Of a stretch of 64,000 nucleotides of DNA, positions 46,925 to 64,000 are shown piece by piece. The notes under the pieces were generated by a model. That model searched no databases. It saw only the letters and a list, made by a program, of their open reading frames with translations, and was not told the DNA's origin. The position numbers were made by a program, and so were the translations under genes. The stretch's first letter is position 1, and every line of letters starts with the position of its first letter. Location: positions 38,567,981 through 38,631,980 of the forward strand of contig NC_088098.1 in NCBI RefSeq assembly GCF_036370855.1. The letters are read 5' to 3'. The stretch is from Dromaius novaehollandiae (Eukaryota; Chordata; Aves; Casuariiformes; Dromaiidae).

Positions 46925-49900
46925 ATGGCAAGAAGACTTTTTACTCATGTGCTGGCTTTGCTGCATTTCTGTCCTTCTTCTGACTCCTATGAACCACCTA
47001 CATTGCCTGATATTGGAGATCCAAAGTTTATTGATGAATGTGTGGTAACACATAACAGATTCCGGTCTGGAGTGAATCCGGCAGCTAGCAACATGCTTTA
47101 CATGGTAAGGGGACCTTCACAGCTTACGTACAAGTGTGTAACATTGTGATGGTGCTTACAATTCTCAAAAATTATTTTTGTAATCAAATGTAAAAGAAAA
47201 AGGGGGGGGTCGTAACAGCAATTTTTTTTTAAGGCAGAAACTAAGACTGCAATTAGCAGACGAGTTTATGCAATCAGGTGTGTGTATAGTTTTGCCCTGT
47301 TTAATTATCTAATTTCATACTCAAGATTTCAACCCACTACCTTATGCTGTAGTTTTGTGCTGTGAAAAGCCTCCTCGTTCTAAGCCATTATAGTTCAGCT
47401 GCCCAGCGTGTAATTTATGTGCAGACCGAAGCATAACCTTTCATGCTCGAAGTGGCGAGGGCAGAGAAGACTGCCAAATCCCTTGAAGAGCTTTCCTTCA
47501 AGCTTTCTTTGCAAGGCTCTCATGGCCAGGGAGCCAAAAGAGAATTATTAACAGCCGCTCCTAAGAGCTGGGTCTGCAGAGAGGGCCGAAAGGAAAACGG
47601 AACAAGTGCAGCAGAAATGAGCGCTGAGATCTCAGGTCCCACACCATTCTGCCCTTCTGCTTTCTCACTTCTCACTAGTGTAGTATCTACAGATGCCATG
47701 CAAAAAAAAAAAAAAAAAAAAAAAAAAGAAAAAGAAAAAGAAAAAGATCTGTCATGGTTGAAAATATACCAAGTCCCCTGAAAGTGGCCACCTCGCACTG
47801 AAGACAACCTGCAGCACTTTTCTCCTTGCTATGTGACTCACAGCAACCATAGCAAGGTGGAAGCTGTAAATGCACAAAGTTGTTATATCTGGGGACAAGC
47901 CCACCTTTGATCTGGAAGAAGTTGGTCTGTTCCAGAAGCTTTGGGAGCTGTCTCTCATTTTCTTGCTCTGTTGGGTAATACTTGAGCCATAATGTTATTT
48001 GATGTTTCTTCTTGGGATCATCTCCACAGATCTTTCAGATGGATCGCAGCTATTGTCCAAATATTGATCTTCCTTCTTCCATTCCCTCTCTTAACATCCC
48101 ACATGGTCACCCCCAGAAGAATACATAATAACATCCACAATTAGTGAGACCTCAAAGTTCCAAAAAAAGACCACTTTCTATTTCTGGTAGTCAAACTCTA
48201 ACAAAGTAGCCACCATTCAAGAGGGGTAAGTGAGCAGCTAGTGAGCTCAAGTAACCCTGATGATAGGAAAAAAATTAGCTGCTCTTCTGCTGCTGCATTC
48301 CTAGCTGCATTTGTTTTTACTTCAGATTTCTTCAACTGGACATTAGGAAGTATATCCAGCGTTGATTCTGAACTGCCAGTGCATATTTTTCTAGACTCTA
48401 TCGAGATTATTTTATTGGCCTTACACTAGGAAGATCTTGGTATGCTTTATTAAGAGGGTAGCATTCATCTTTTAAAATTACAGTAATTTTGTTCCTGATT
48501 TTTCCTTTTTAAAAGTTAAAGAGCTGAAATCCCTCCCAAAAAAGGCTTAAAAAAAAGAAAAAGGTAATTACAACTAATACAAGAATTAAAATCATGATAA
48601 CTTTCATTTTAAACATTGCACAAATGCTAGTCTTAAGTATGAGCTCTCCCAGGAAAAAGTTAATGTGAAGAAAGCAGTACAATGCATGAAAGTAAAAGTA
48701 TTGGAATTGGAATTATTGGAAGGATTGGAAACAGCATATTTATTAATTTTTGAATGGCTTTTAGCATTTTAAAAATGAGGAAAACAAGAAGATTTCTTTA
48801 TTCCACAGGGAACTTCATTTTGCTGTAGATAATTGTTTGTCTAGATACATAAAAATGAAGATTGTGAACTCAAGGCATTTCTACCTCCAGAAAAGTATTT
48901 TTTTTAAAGAAAATATAAGACAGAAACTTGTTTAACTGCAAGTAACAACACACAACTAGTGACATTTGTAACACTTTTGTTATAAAATAAGAATGCTGAT
49001 CTACAATTTTTTACCTCACCAATGTGACCCCTCTTTCCTGTTCACTATTTCACATTCTGCTAAAGTGTTTTTAGGTCTGTTCCAAACCTCTGCAAAATCA
49101 GCAGAAAGATTTGCACCAGTTTCACTAGGGATTCACAGTAAGGCTTTCATACTTCTCCTGTTTCTGCATATCCTGCTTTGCTGCTGCCTTGCATCACTAT
49201 TCAGCAGTCAAATGATCAATTTTCCTTCCCTAAATCAGAGAACAGCTCATTCTAGCTGTGGAACCAACATTGAGAAATACATGGTGGAAAAAAAATGCAA
49301 TTATTTTTTTCCTAAACAGCTGTGATATCTGTATGAAAACCTCCATGTCCTAAGCATTTTTTCCCTCATGCAGTTTAGTCCAATCTTTTTGCATAAATGC
49401 AGTTTCATAAGCAAACTAGGATTATGAGTAAAGTTAAATTAAAGATCAGTCTGGACTATAAATATTTGCACACCACTCTTTCAATAGCTGACTTGTTCAA
49501 GCACGCACACAAAAAAGGAAAGTATCTTGAAACTGAATTACCATTAATACTGTTATATCAGTGTCGTTAATACAGTTACAGAATCACAGACTCACAGAAT
49601 GGTTGAGGTTGGAAGGGATCTCTGGAGATCATCTAGTCCAACCCCCCTCCTCAAGCAGGGTCACCTAGAGCACATTTCCCAGGATTGTGTTCAGACAGCT
49701 TTTGAATGTCTCCAAGGATGGAAAGACAACACCTACAGTGCAAACAAAGACACTCCTGTAACCCAGTTGCTTAAATGACAACTTTCTACAAGATTTGGAT
49801 AGGCAAGTGAATGAGTGATTGCACAAATATGAACTCAGCTCTAACATTTGGAGTCACAAAACACAAAGATGCAAATCAATGGGCTGAGCTTAAATTGTTC

Positions 49901-52900
49901 TAAAAATCCCAACATGCTTCTGAACACTTTTTGATTGACTTACAAATCCTGGTATGCAACAGACCAGTCAACCAAGATCACCCACTACCCCAAAAACTCC
50001 CTCATGTTTAATGAGCAACTGAACTCAGATCAGAAATGAATCCATAAGACAATTTACCATGCAGTTCTGTAAGTCTCAGCAAAAGTAAAAACCGAGCAAA
50101 CCTGCAACATGTGATACTGATACCTAGTTTCATCCAGAAAGTTGCTCTGAATTCCTGCTTTGCTAAGATACCTCTGTGATTTTTAGTTGTCTTTATTTTG
50201 CAGAGCTGGGATCCAGATTTGGCAAAGACTGCAAAAGCTTGGGCAAAGAAATGCCAATTTAAACATAATATCTACCTCAAAGAGCCAGGGAAAGCTCACC
50301 CCAAATTCACTCCTGTTGGAGAAAACCTGTGGACGGGCTCACTTTCAGGTTTTACTGTGAAAGGAGCCATCACTGCTTGGTATGAGGAGGTCAGCGCCTA
50401 CAGTTATGCCACCAATAGCTGTAAAGGAGTGTGTGGTCATTACACGCAGGTAGGTACTGCATTTCACCATCGAAGCCATGAACCGGTGTTGCCAGACTGC
50501 CACAGAAATAATAGATTTTTATTCTAAAATCAGTGAACTGCTTTCCAAGTACTGTAGTTTTGTTTTGTGTCTGCATGCACAAGATGTTCTCACTTCACCA
50601 TTTTAGGGATGAAAAGAATCACTGCATTTTGTTAAACACACCAATTTTGTTCCCAAGAAGAAAACCCTTTCCTGCAAAGGAGCCCAATGCCAATCTTCCC
50701 CCTTTTAGAACCAGCGCTTCTTGACATTTGCTTGGAAGCAGGACTAAATTAGAAAACAGCAACCAATCGCAGAGTCTTTCACTTTCGGGACAGCCCTCAA
50801 GCACTCACATTTAGCCAAATAGCGGCCAAAAAACCCACTAAGGGCAAAGAGCATGGGCTGCAGCCTGGGGTGGGATGAGGTCCCAGCTCTGTCAGACAGT
50901 CCCTGCATGGCACTGTGGGATGCTCGCACTGTAGCAGGACCATGCCAGCTCCTACGAGTGTCACGTGCATGTTTCCCAACCACTAGTCACACTAAGGACA
51001 AAGAAAGGGTGGTGAGCACCACTACCATGCAACCCCGTAATTGCTAACTAAGGGCATCAGACAGCAGGACCACTCGCAGCAGTGCTTCTAGGGATTAGTT
51101 TAAGTTTGGGGCTCTTAAACATTTCTTGCAGAGATAAAAATATCCATGTAGAATTGTGCCCCATGGAGGTGTCCACACCCCAGTGAGCATGTGGAAATGC
51201 CAGCAGGAGCTCGAAGGTGAGCCCAAGGCCAGGAGACCTGCTTTGCAATGCTACTCCTTGAGGGACCGAGCACCTTCAGTCACCCGGCACCTTCAGTCAC
51301 CCAGCAGAGAAACTGTGGGTGGAGAGGTGACCTGAATTGCACGTGCAGGGGCTTCCTTGCAGAGGAGATATTTGTAGGTAGGAGTTGCCAGAGGTGACCA
51401 CGTGTTGCTTTTTGACCTTGCTCATGAGGACGCAGCAAGATTCAGCATTGGGCCATTGCAGTGAAACACATCTCACCTGGTACTGGCACTGCCGTGCTGC
51501 TCCCTGTGGGGTTTGTGAAGCAGCAGCCCAGGCGGCAGCGGGGAGGGAAGGCGAGCATGAGACAGTTTATTTTTTTAAGGTCTGAAGCATTTGGCTGGAT
51601 TGTAATCTTTCAGTTGGATATAGGATGTCAAGTTGAACTTAATGGCTTGTAATAGGCAGAAGTTTATATTAGATGATCTAATGCCCCGCCTCTAAATTGT
51701 GTTAGTCCTGTCCTGTGATGTTAAAAGGCAGGAGTGCAGCCAGGACACCTTCCTTCTCATTGCTTCTCCTGAAGCATGAGTGTCTTTGGGCAATTTGCCT
51801 ACACAGCCCTATTGGAATTAGCGTAGGAGGCAATCAACCCTCACAGGAGCTGTAAGGGATCAGGTAGCCTTTTCTGCACATATTTGGTCTGTTAACACCC
51901 ACTTCTCCAGGCAGGGAAGACAGAAGGCTGGTGGGTTACCGTAAAGCAACAGAGATAAACTTAACCTTCTCCTTTGCAAGAAAGGAAAACCACCTGTTAT
52001 AGTCAGTTCTTCTTCTTTCTTTCACAGTCATTTTAACAGATAACTAGTCAATCAGGCAAAACAATTAGGCATTTTTCAGATCAACATACATTTGAGATAT
52101 CTATCCATCACTACTGCTTTCCACTGTAAAGCATTTCCAGGGAGCACTCCTCAGTCAGTTTGTTAATGAGATGGAGGAGGGTACGACTTCCTCTGTAACT
52201 GCTCGGACGATAAAACAAGGACTTTATCATTGGTGTACATGTCTCTCTTTTCAGATTGTTTGGGCTAAAAGTTACAAAGTTGGCTGTGCTGTTCACTTTT
52301 GTCCGAGAGTGACGGGCTTCCCTGCAACTAATGCAGCACACTTTATTTGCAACTATGGACCAGCGTAAGTTTTTTCATTACAACTATTTTACAGCGTTTG
52401 TGTCTGGCTGCTTCCATCCCACAACTTGCAACCTTATGTTGTCCATCTCGCTAATATTCATGTGTTTTGTGGGAGGAAATGGTCTCCAAAATAGAGAAAG
52501 ATGTACACCTCTGTCCACCCAGCTTTTTTTGGCTTAATGAGGACTATAAATCATAGCCAAAAACCAGTGGCACTGGCAGAAAAGGTAAATACAAGATGCT
52601 GAAATTAACATACTAAAGCGGTCATTTGAAAACTGATCTATTGCTCCTGAGTGCCAAGAGGACCCCAGATGGTTGCCAAGGCACAGGCCCAAAGTCTGCA
52701 AATATTTACACATTTGCTGGCATAACTAAGCCTGTAGCTCAATGATTTGGATAAATATTGGAACAGCAGTGTGCAGTGCTTGAACCTTCAATCTTAGCTT
52801 TAGTACAAGAATTTGGACTCATGGGGCTGGGGCTGCTCAAGGCAAAAGTTTATCCAGAAATCCTTCTGAAAGGGCAAAGATGCAGTGCCACTTGTTATTA

Positions 52901-55507
52901 CATTAAGTATGCATCATTGGTAGGACATTTGCTGCATCTAGGATGGATTTTTTTTAACCTTCTTCAGCTAATTAATGCCACCACAGTCTAAACATAAGTT
53001 TAAAAACTTTGTGTACATACTGTTTTGGGCCAAGTCCATGACAACTCATAAACGCTGTGCTGGATTCCTTTCCATGCAGTGGCATGGACTGGTGGGGAAG
53101 GGGAGGAGCACGCTCACCCACCGCAGCCGGCAGTAGAGTAGACAGGGTGCTCAGGGAAGGCAAGAGTGAGGGTTAGCAGGAGTTGGCAGGAGCTGAGCGG
53201 GGCTTTTCAGGCTTGCAGTTTATGGCTTTGGCACTTACATCTTGCCAAGGATTGTTTTGAGTGCAACTTAAATTCTTTATTTATCTTAAATTCTTTATTT
53301 ATCTAATCCTTAACTACTTTCAACTCTGCCAAGGGCCAGAGCAAGATGCATGCACTATTTCAATTTCTAAGGTGAATATACTCCACAGGATTTACTGCAG
53401 CTTACACCAAACAGTAATAATGCAATGAAATCCTGGTCTTGTCGAATGTAATGAGGTTTTTACCACGATGTTTACCAGAGCCAAGACTCCATGCACATAA
53501 AATCCCTCCGAGCGCGTTTACGGGCAGTCAGAGCTGCACTGTAAATCTTGCTTTGGCCATGCTCCAAGAAAAGCAGAAGCACAGAGTTGCAGCTGCTGTG
53601 GTATCACACACAAGCTGGTAAAACCAAACTCCTTCAGAGGAGTTCAGCTCAAGGCCAGCACCGCAGTAACCACACTGAGCACGCCAGTGTGTACCCCAGG
53701 AGCTGGGAGCACGGGCAGAGCTGCCTGCTGCCTGCTCCCTCACTGCTACACACCACCCCGCTGGCAGAAGAAGATGAGAAACGAGAGAGGAAACAGAGGA
53801 GAGAAATGCGCTGCTCTTAAAATATTTACCAAGGGGTAGATGAAATCACTACCAACCTGAGAGATTCTCTAGCACCAAGAATTCTGCTTTGTTTCAAGGC
53901 TCAAATACATACATATACACAATAACAGCATCTGCTTTTGCGTGCATAGCTAGAGCCAGCTTTGAGAGTCCATAGTCTCTGCACACCAGAAATTTTACAG
54001 CTCTAAGACTATTTTAATTCCTGAGTTTGAAATAACACTGTGTCCATGTTCCTAAACAAGAGGGTGCCCTTTTACACTTAACCTTTTCTGTTTCATTGCA
54101 CATCTTGCACACAGAAAAGTGCCAGAGCTGCCTAATAAACAGTTCCATACCAACACAAGTGAAATAAAACCCAAGTTAAAAACAAATTAGCAGTTGATAT
54201 TAATATTCTTCTCACAAGGGCAGTTTCAGAACAGTGTTACTTTCATTTGCAGTGGGAATTACCCAAAGCACCCATACGAGATAGGAGCAGCATGCAGCAA
54301 GTGCACGGGCGAGCAGTGTGCAGACAAGCTGTGTAGTAAGTACAAGACAACCAACCTTCCTCCATAGGAACATGTAGAAAAGCAAAGACCACAAAAAAGA
54401 TACTGGCAGGAAACAGAGCTCAGCAGTCTCCAGTTCCTGAAAGCTGCAGTCAAAAGTCAAGTGAGCAGTGATGCTTAAAGAGGGGGGAGGAGGGCTGAAA
54501 GAGCCTGTTTTCTACCCCAAGGGATGGTGGGATGGGGTCTGCTCTGGGTGCTGCTGGACAATCTGGGACATACAGTGGCTACAGTTTAAGATGTTGTTGC
54601 CCTCATTTGTTCCCCCTGCCAGAAGTACTGAACTACGAGGAAAGAGCCAGGCTAACCTGCATACACACACCCATGTGGCAAGCCTTCAAGGGGACACAGG
54701 TGGTCAGCCCGAGCCCCTCGGTCCCCTCTACACACCTGTACTTGGTTTTCCAACAGCACACCAGGGCCAGGAGGGCCAGGCACCTTCCACTAGTTATGCA
54801 AAAACAGTATCATGGCAGTCAACCCTGGGTGAACTAACAGAGGAGGAACACCGTATTAAAACACCAGCATTGCAGACGAGAGCAGCACTTATCCTGTGAT
54901 TCATGGGACTGATTAATACTAGCTACGAACTGAAAATATTTAACTCAAGGAGTTTGGTAAAAACAGTAATATTGAGACAGGCACTTCGGCGAGTGGGCTC
55001 TTTTTATGCCAGCTACTAGCAGGGGGGAGAAGTCAGCAAGGTATGAACCAGTTCTCCTCAGCAAAGCCCCATGAGTTAACGCTCTCCTGAAGCCAACAGG
55101 TCCTCCTTTCTTCCAGGAAGGAAACATAGCTCCCATATAAAGCTGCCTAGCCCATTACGAGGCTTAAAGTTAATTCTCTTTTGTTTAGACTCAAATTATT
55201 TCTAAGGTGAAAGTCTGCTTATGCTCATTTCTTCTCTGTCTCCAGAAAATGCAGAGCGTGACAAAGTCGTTAGTAAGTATTACCAATATTACTACTACAG
55301 TTTGTTGCCCTTGATGCAGATATACTTAAAAACAAGTAATTTGTTTTGTTTATAGGTGATTCCAGATGGTATCCAGACTGGGACAGACCTGCATGTGATG
55401 AGTACTGTATCACCGTTATAGTTTTAAGGCCGTTATTACTTGCACTGGCAATTCCAGCCACCTGGATCTTCCAGAAATATTGGTCTGTAGCACCTGCCAG
55501 TGAATAA
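46925..55507 (+). CDS. GLIPR1-like CAP-domain protein, third tandem copy
   Basis: Six exons: 46925-47104, 50204-50449, 52255-52364, 54253-54335, 55246-55272 and 55356-55507. Phases are the same as in the other two; the product is 265 residues. Signal peptide about 1-21 ([15 protein letters not shown]...). The mature start is [17 protein letters not shown]. Cavity residues are H92, E100, E122 and H139 in [17 protein letters not shown] and GHYTQ; IVW follows in exon 3, and FICNYGP is the CAP2 motif. The hinge is [14 protein letters not shown]. The tail [20 protein letters not shown] is a probable membrane anchor with a short polar end. Exon 2 is very close to that of the second copy (shared [20 protein letters not shown]), pointing to a duplication more recent than the split from the first copy. 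It is last in the array and tail-to-tail with KRR1, the position GLIPR1 holds in human. Roles of CAP proteins in this family are only partly known, so I give none beyond the secretory pathway. Confidence 0.92.
47702..47746. repeat. A run with GAAAAA units
   Basis: About 26 As followed by GAAAAA repeats in intron 1 of the third CAP gene. It resembles a retrocopy tail, but no recognisable source sequence precedes it. Confidence 0.85.
49577..49760 (-). mobile_element. CR1 LINE 3'-end fragment
   Basis: Antisense CR1 tail on the plus strand: acagaatcacagactcacag, then aatggttgaggttggaaggg, atcatctagtccaacccccc, ctcaagcagggtcacctaga and tctccaaggatgga. It is better preserved than the copy at 2.4 kb. 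It is a 5'-truncated, non-coding relic in intron 1 of the third CAP gene. Confidence 0.9.
51271..51305. repeat. 17-bp direct duplication
   Basis: Two adjacent copies of caccttcagtcacccgg (second copy ends cagc), in intron 2 of the third CAP gene. Confidence 0.75.
53266..53306. repeat. 18-bp direct duplication
   Basis: Two adjacent copies of ttaaattctttatttatc, in intron 3 of the third CAP gene. Confidence 0.75.
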
Positions 55508-56174
55508 CACACATGCAGAAGACTGCAAGAGCAGTTAGGTCAATTCGTCCCTACCCTATGCATGTTACTGGTAGTGGAAAGAGCTGTAGAGACATCGATT
55601 GCATCCACAGATGATTTAGAAATACAAAAATATCATTTTCATTTCCAGCAGCAGGTAGGAAAGCTGGTAGCAGCCTTCTCATTGTTCAGAACCAATCATT
55701 GGTTTTAAATCACCCACTTTTTTTCTGAAGTGGAGCAGTCGGAGAAGGGGTTCAGTGGGTAACGGAGCATGCTGCAGAGGCAGTGAGACACAGACAGCTG
55801 CCCACAGCACTAAGACCGGTTGCAGGCTGACTCCAGCCCAGGAGCCTGTCCCTCGCCCCAGCCAAGGCCCAGGGCTGCACGCACACCTCTCCTCCTCCTG
55901 CAGCAGTAGCTCCTAGGATGCTCTTCCAGCAAGCTGCAGCGGCATGGTGTTGAGTAGCTGACAATTTTTCTTAACAACATTTATCAAACTGTTTTTGGAT
56001 GCCTGTAAGCTCTTACATCTGCATCCTGCAGCAAGCAGTACGCTTCCCAGTCTCGCTGTGCACTGAGGGCGCTGGCACTTCTCTGTTTAGGATCTGTTTC
56101 CAGACATTAACTTCGTCTATGCCAGGAAGCAGAGTTTCACCTGTGTTTACATTTGGTTATGTACAACCTCAGCC

Positions 56175-56214
56175 TTTCTTCTCTCTCTCTTTCTCTCTTT
56201 TTTTTTTTTTCTCT
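56175..56214. repeat. CT/T-rich tract
   Basis: (CT)n passing into a T run; low complexity in the presumed 3' UTR of the third CAP gene. Confidence 0.8.
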
Positions 56215-56245
56215 AAATATGGGGATTTTGACTGATGTTTTGAAA

Positions 56246-56251
56246 AATAAA
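56246..56251 (+). terminator. Candidate polyadenylation signal of the third CAP gene
   Basis: AATAAA about 740 nt after the stop, just after a long pyrimidine tract (56175-56214). Confidence 0.4.
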
Positions 56252-59200
56252 CCATTGTTTCCTCTTTCCCCTGCATGGCAACTCTGTATTTGCAACCTTA
56301 ACTTGGTTCACAAAAAGTCCACATTCAGCTCTAGCCTGCACAGTGCTGAGAAATGAGCTGGTAAAGATGGTATACATCCCCAGATAAAATCACATTGTGC
56401 TCTTAGTTATTTATGCACTTCGTTCAAGAGCTACCAAAGGCTGAGTCTGCTGGAGGTCATGCATCTGGCATAGGCAGAAAGCAGAAGGGACTTCTCTGTT
56501 CAACCTGGCACATCCTGCAGCCAGTCACAATCCCTCAGCTGGACGTGAGGATGGAAAGAGCAGAGCTGCACAAGCACAGAGCTTGGCCTCCCTGTGAAAG
56601 AGAAACTCAGTTCTTTCCTCCAAACCAGGCAGATTGGAGTGCTAAAACAAACAAACAAAAAATTCACTGAAGCAGCAAAGCCATGGGCCTATCTGTGCAA
56701 AAGGGCAGTTACTTTCCTCCCCACCTGTCTTTTTGCCGCTGGCTTTTGTGCAAGACCCAAGCCTCAAGCATCATGTATGGAATAGATATAGCAAAGTCTC
56801 GTTTGAAAATCCTGTGAGAACTACAAGCAGTGCAGTGGCAGCAGGACTTATTTTGTGCATGCTCTTGCACAGCCGGGCTCCCTCAGTGTACCAGAGCCTG
56901 ATACAGCGTCCACCCCACTGAAGCAGCTGGATCCTACTGCTGCGAAGAGAAACGCAGGAGAGGGAAGAACACGCATTATTGTGTCCAGGGAGCGATGATG
57001 AGCTCAGCAGGAATCTCCCCTGCTAGGTTTAATCTCCACTCGTTCTCTGGGATTGTAAACAGAGCAAACACAGAGCCCTTAAAGTTCAAAACATTCATAG
57101 CACAGTCTCCTTAACCACATCCTTCACAAGCTCTAAGGAAATTCCATATAAAAATCTTCATTAAAAAGTGACTGTAAGTCACTGGGGCTCAGGAAAAATA
57201 AAAAACAACAACAAAAAAAAACCATCAAACCTTACAACATGGTATCTTTCAGTCAAAAAGGCCTGACAAGCCAAACAAATACTGAATCTCATTTTTAAGG
57301 ACATCCAAAAAATCTAGATATTTTACTCCTGATGATCAAACCACTTCATAAGTTATCCATGCCTGTTTTAAGAAAGATATCCACATTTTGCGTTTATTAT
57401 ATGGAAGTTGAGGGCAAGCTGTCACTCTAAAAACAGCTTTCAGTTACTTTTTCACTAATGCATGAACTCCAAAATTACTTTGAGGAAATGATTCGCAGAA
57501 GTCCAAGCCGGTCCTGAGAATACCAAACGTACTTTTTCACCCTTCCAAACCCACATTATTTTCCATTCTTTAGCTTTTATACAAATAAATGTTAGAATTG
57601 TATAGCCACATTGTCTCTGAAAACAGAGGCAAAAAGCACTAACAGTAACAGCAAGCACTAAGGGCATGCAGTCAGTTACCATTTGGATGTAGTCACTAAG
57701 CCATCAAGTCCTTTTGTTTAACTTGTCTACAGGAATAGAAGTGGGTTTTCCTGATTTTCCAGTTTAACTAAATAAATGTCCAACAGACAATCCTTGAAAC
57801 CTGTCAACCGTAACAAGTGAAAAAGATTAAACACAGTGTGAAGCTTTTTCACCCCATGCCAAGAGAAGGAAAAGACTCCCTGAAGTCTATAAGGGATTTT
57901 ACTACAGAAAGGGATTTGATGCAAAATCTACATAGATGCTACAGTTGTGGGTAACAAGTCCAAAATTCAAAAGGCACAGTTCCATGGAAGTATAGTTGAT
58001 TTAATGCCAGGCTGCCACCATGCCAAGATGCCTATTTCCTGCACTGCAACTCTGGCGACTATGCTGTAAGATGATCCAGCTGGAAAACAATCATTGTTTT
58101 GTAGAGTGTTTTCAGCCAGATCAGGTTCCTGAACTGAAACGCTGACCAGCAAGCCAAGTGAAGCTAGCAGTGCACTAGCACTCAAGCAGCCATTGGTGGT
58201 CATGGCGCCAGCCTTAACCTTGTTCTTAACTTTCACCTTTTAAACAGCAAACAGGAGAACATTTGTGCAGGTCCTTTGCAGTGAAAGGGGCCTCATCTGT
58301 TCCAGACTAGAACTAAGGATTCTCCCTCCCCAAATACACTCACGCTCCCTCCTTCAGCCAAGCGTCACAAAACCAGGTTACAGTCAGATTCTCCTTACTG
58401 GCTTCTGGCTCTGCATATTATCCTTTTGAAGCACCCATTTATGGGCAAGAAGCTATGGGATCACACTGTGACAACAGCTATCTAAACTGAGTAACTGCAG
58501 CACCTCCTTTGGTAGCCCACACCCTGCTGAAATTAGTCCTTTTGGAACATAAGAAGTCAGAAGTCCAGCAGAGAGAGAGTAGATTATCTGCATAGGTGAA
58601 AAAAAATCTAAGAAGAAAGAAGGGAAAAAGCAACAGGTTAAATGCCAAAGTTGTAGAACACCTGGTTGGGGACGGAGGACAGCAATCTGCTATTTCCCAT
58701 GGTTAGCTCTTTCTCTTGAGAATTAGGAGCTACAGGTTTAAACTACCCTGCTGGTACTGAACTCAGGTCTCCCCCCTACACTATCCAGTGCTAAACAGCA
58801 AAATGTTTCTAGAAAAGTGTTTATACTGCTGGAATCAGTAAACTCACTTCAGCCCACTCCAATTTCTTAGATGGGTGTATGTGAATCATTGATCATATTC
58901 TCAGTGAAGTACCTGTTGTAGTATTATTTTCAAAATTAGATTGACATTGCAAGTAATTAAGCTGCTGTTTACAAACTATTAAGTAGTTAAGAGGATTTAG
59001 AGCATTCCTCCCCCCTCTCAACAAGAAGGTTCCAAGAAGCGATCACAAAACTAAAAGACACACCAAGGCTATATGTTGCTTCTCACCATAAAGGACAATT
59101 ATTCTAGCTACTTCTCAATGCACATGCACTGGCTATTCAGCAATATTTATTTTATATTCTTGTTTGCAGGTGTAGAAGAGGAGGTGCCTCTGTTTTCACT

Positions 59201-59773
59201 TTTTAATTTCAAACAAAATGTCACCAACCTAAAAGCAGAGAGGTGCAGTGTTCTGGCAGAATCATTTTCACTGCATGTGCAGGCAATTGAAATTCCAAAA
59301 CCTGGCAAAAAACAATCAGATACAATCATGAACTTGGTGTTGCTCTATGACACTTGTTTCTTTAATTGGAGACATTAAGCAACATCTGCTATTCTTGTGA
59401 ACTCTGTTTCATCACGCACCACATTCCAGCAAACTAAAAACCTCTGAACTTCCTATAAAGAAGGGCCTAAGTAAAATAGAGTAACCCAGCTTCTTATAAC
59501 CCAATCTATTCAAAAATAAATTAAAAATATCTCTAGAGAATGGTAACAATTTATGTTTATCCTGCAGCACATTCTACATGGAAAGACATCTGCTTTGTAC
59601 CACATTCTAACAGACCATTAATCAGCTGCCATTTGTTAGCATTACCCTGGAGGCTAAGATTATAGTTGTTTAATTCTCACCTGAAGCTGAGAGATCATTT
59701 CCTGGAAACCAAGATACAGGTTTTGCAGTAGATGACTATTTAAAGGATTTAAGAACAAATGTATTAAAAATAG

Positions 59774-59779
59774 TTTATT
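59774..59779 (-). terminator. KRR1: Candidate polyadenylation signal of KRR1
   Basis: AATAAA on the minus strand about 500 nt beyond the stop codon at 60282-60280. It is the first canonical hexamer I noticed downstream. Confidence 0.5.
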
Positions 59780-60279
59780 AACACCAAGACAAGATACATA
59801 AAAAATAATTACCTTTTACAGAAAAAAGCATAACATAATAATAAATCTTGCCTGTTTTACAAGAGTTATCACCATAACTCAGGCTGCTTATAGTTTAGTA
59901 GTCTTTCACAAAAAAAAAAAAAATACCTTGGACTCCCACTGAGTTCTCAGAACCTGATGTTTAGCAGTTTGTGCCAAACTCCTAAAATGGTTGTATTATG
60001 AAACTCTCCCTTTAGAAAGATGAGTATTATCAAAATATACTCTTACTTTCTCAAACAATATGGCAGAGCAGGTTTTCTTCATCAGCCTTGACTATTTTAC
60101 ACAGCTGCTTTAGGTCCATTATTTAAGCATGCTTATGAGAAGAGAACAGTCTCTCTACCTTGTCTTTCTTTGTGTACATTATAATGACATCAATAAGTGG
60201 TTAAACTTTAAGTCTCAAATCTCCCAAGTATAAGAACATTTGTTAGCGTAGGAGAAAAGTGAGCATCTTGGGTGATGAA

Positions 60280-64000
<3,721 letters not shown>

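Larger units (their letters stand above)
55508..59770. other. 3' untranslated and intergenic DNA between the third CAP gene and KRR1
   Basis: Convergent region between two genes ending toward each other. The first about 0.75 kb is probably 3' UTR. Short open frames (for example minus 57967-58236 and plus 59073-59378) match nothing I know, and no exons could be chained. Confidence 0.5.

Noticed and set aside
47443-47746. Possible processed pseudogene ending in the A run
   Set aside because: The frame before the A run matches no known protein and shows no flanking duplication; a simple A-rich microsatellite explains it.
57967-58236. Minus-strand frame of 89 codons beginning MKVKNKVKAG, possibly a retrocopy
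   Set aside because: The start resembles some known short proteins only for a few residues. The rest does not match, and there is no poly-A tail or target duplication.

Overview
This is a stretch of vertebrate nuclear genome, most likely a bird. Genes are split into short exons with GT-AG introns, two promoters sit in CpG islands, and two 3'-end fragments of the avian/reptilian LINE CR1 lie in introns. The gene order CAPS2 - (GLIPR1 family) - KRR1 matches human 12q21, which in chicken lies on chromosome 1. Nothing bacterial or viral dominates the window. Gene models were built by hand from splice signals, reading-frame continuity and recalled human protein sequences; no alignment was run.

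Layout. 1-9.1 kb: the 5' half of CAPS2 (calcyphosine-2) on the minus strand. Four coding exons (first 98 residues) are recognisable, with a CpG-island promoter near 8.6-9.1 kb; the EF-hand part lies off the left edge. 10.3-17.3 kb: a complete six-exon minus-strand gene for a 299-residue RIC3/CCDC107-type two-pass ER membrane protein. It shares a CpG island, head to head, with the first GLIPR1-family gene. 17.9-55.5 kb: three tandem, same-strand, six-exon genes for secreted or membrane-anchored CAP-domain proteins (262, 301 and 265 residues). 59.8-64 kb: the 3' part of KRR1 on the minus strand, tail-to-tail with the third CAP gene and running off the right edge.

The three CAP genes have the same exon plan: intron phases 0, 0, 2, 1, 1, a 246-nt exon 2 and a 27-nt exon 5. 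They all keep the CAP cavity residues His/Glu/Glu/His and all end in a hydrophobic segment preceded by a shared CDxxC-x5-LRP motif. The second and third are close to each other. The first is more divergent, is the only one with a CpG-island promoter, and has a cysteine where the others have phenylalanine in the first CAP helix. The second carries a proline-rich stalk of about 36 residues that the others lack.

The genes are not an operon and have unrelated jobs: CAPS2 is a calcium-binding-protein family member, the RIC3-type protein is a membrane chaperone-like protein, the CAP proteins are secretory, and KRR1 makes ribosomes. The clearest local story is the tandem CAP array and the extra RIC3/CCDC107-like gene between it and CAPS2. 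The long intergenic stretches (about 26-37.9, 44.5-46.9 and 55.5-59.8 kb) hold no gene I can support.
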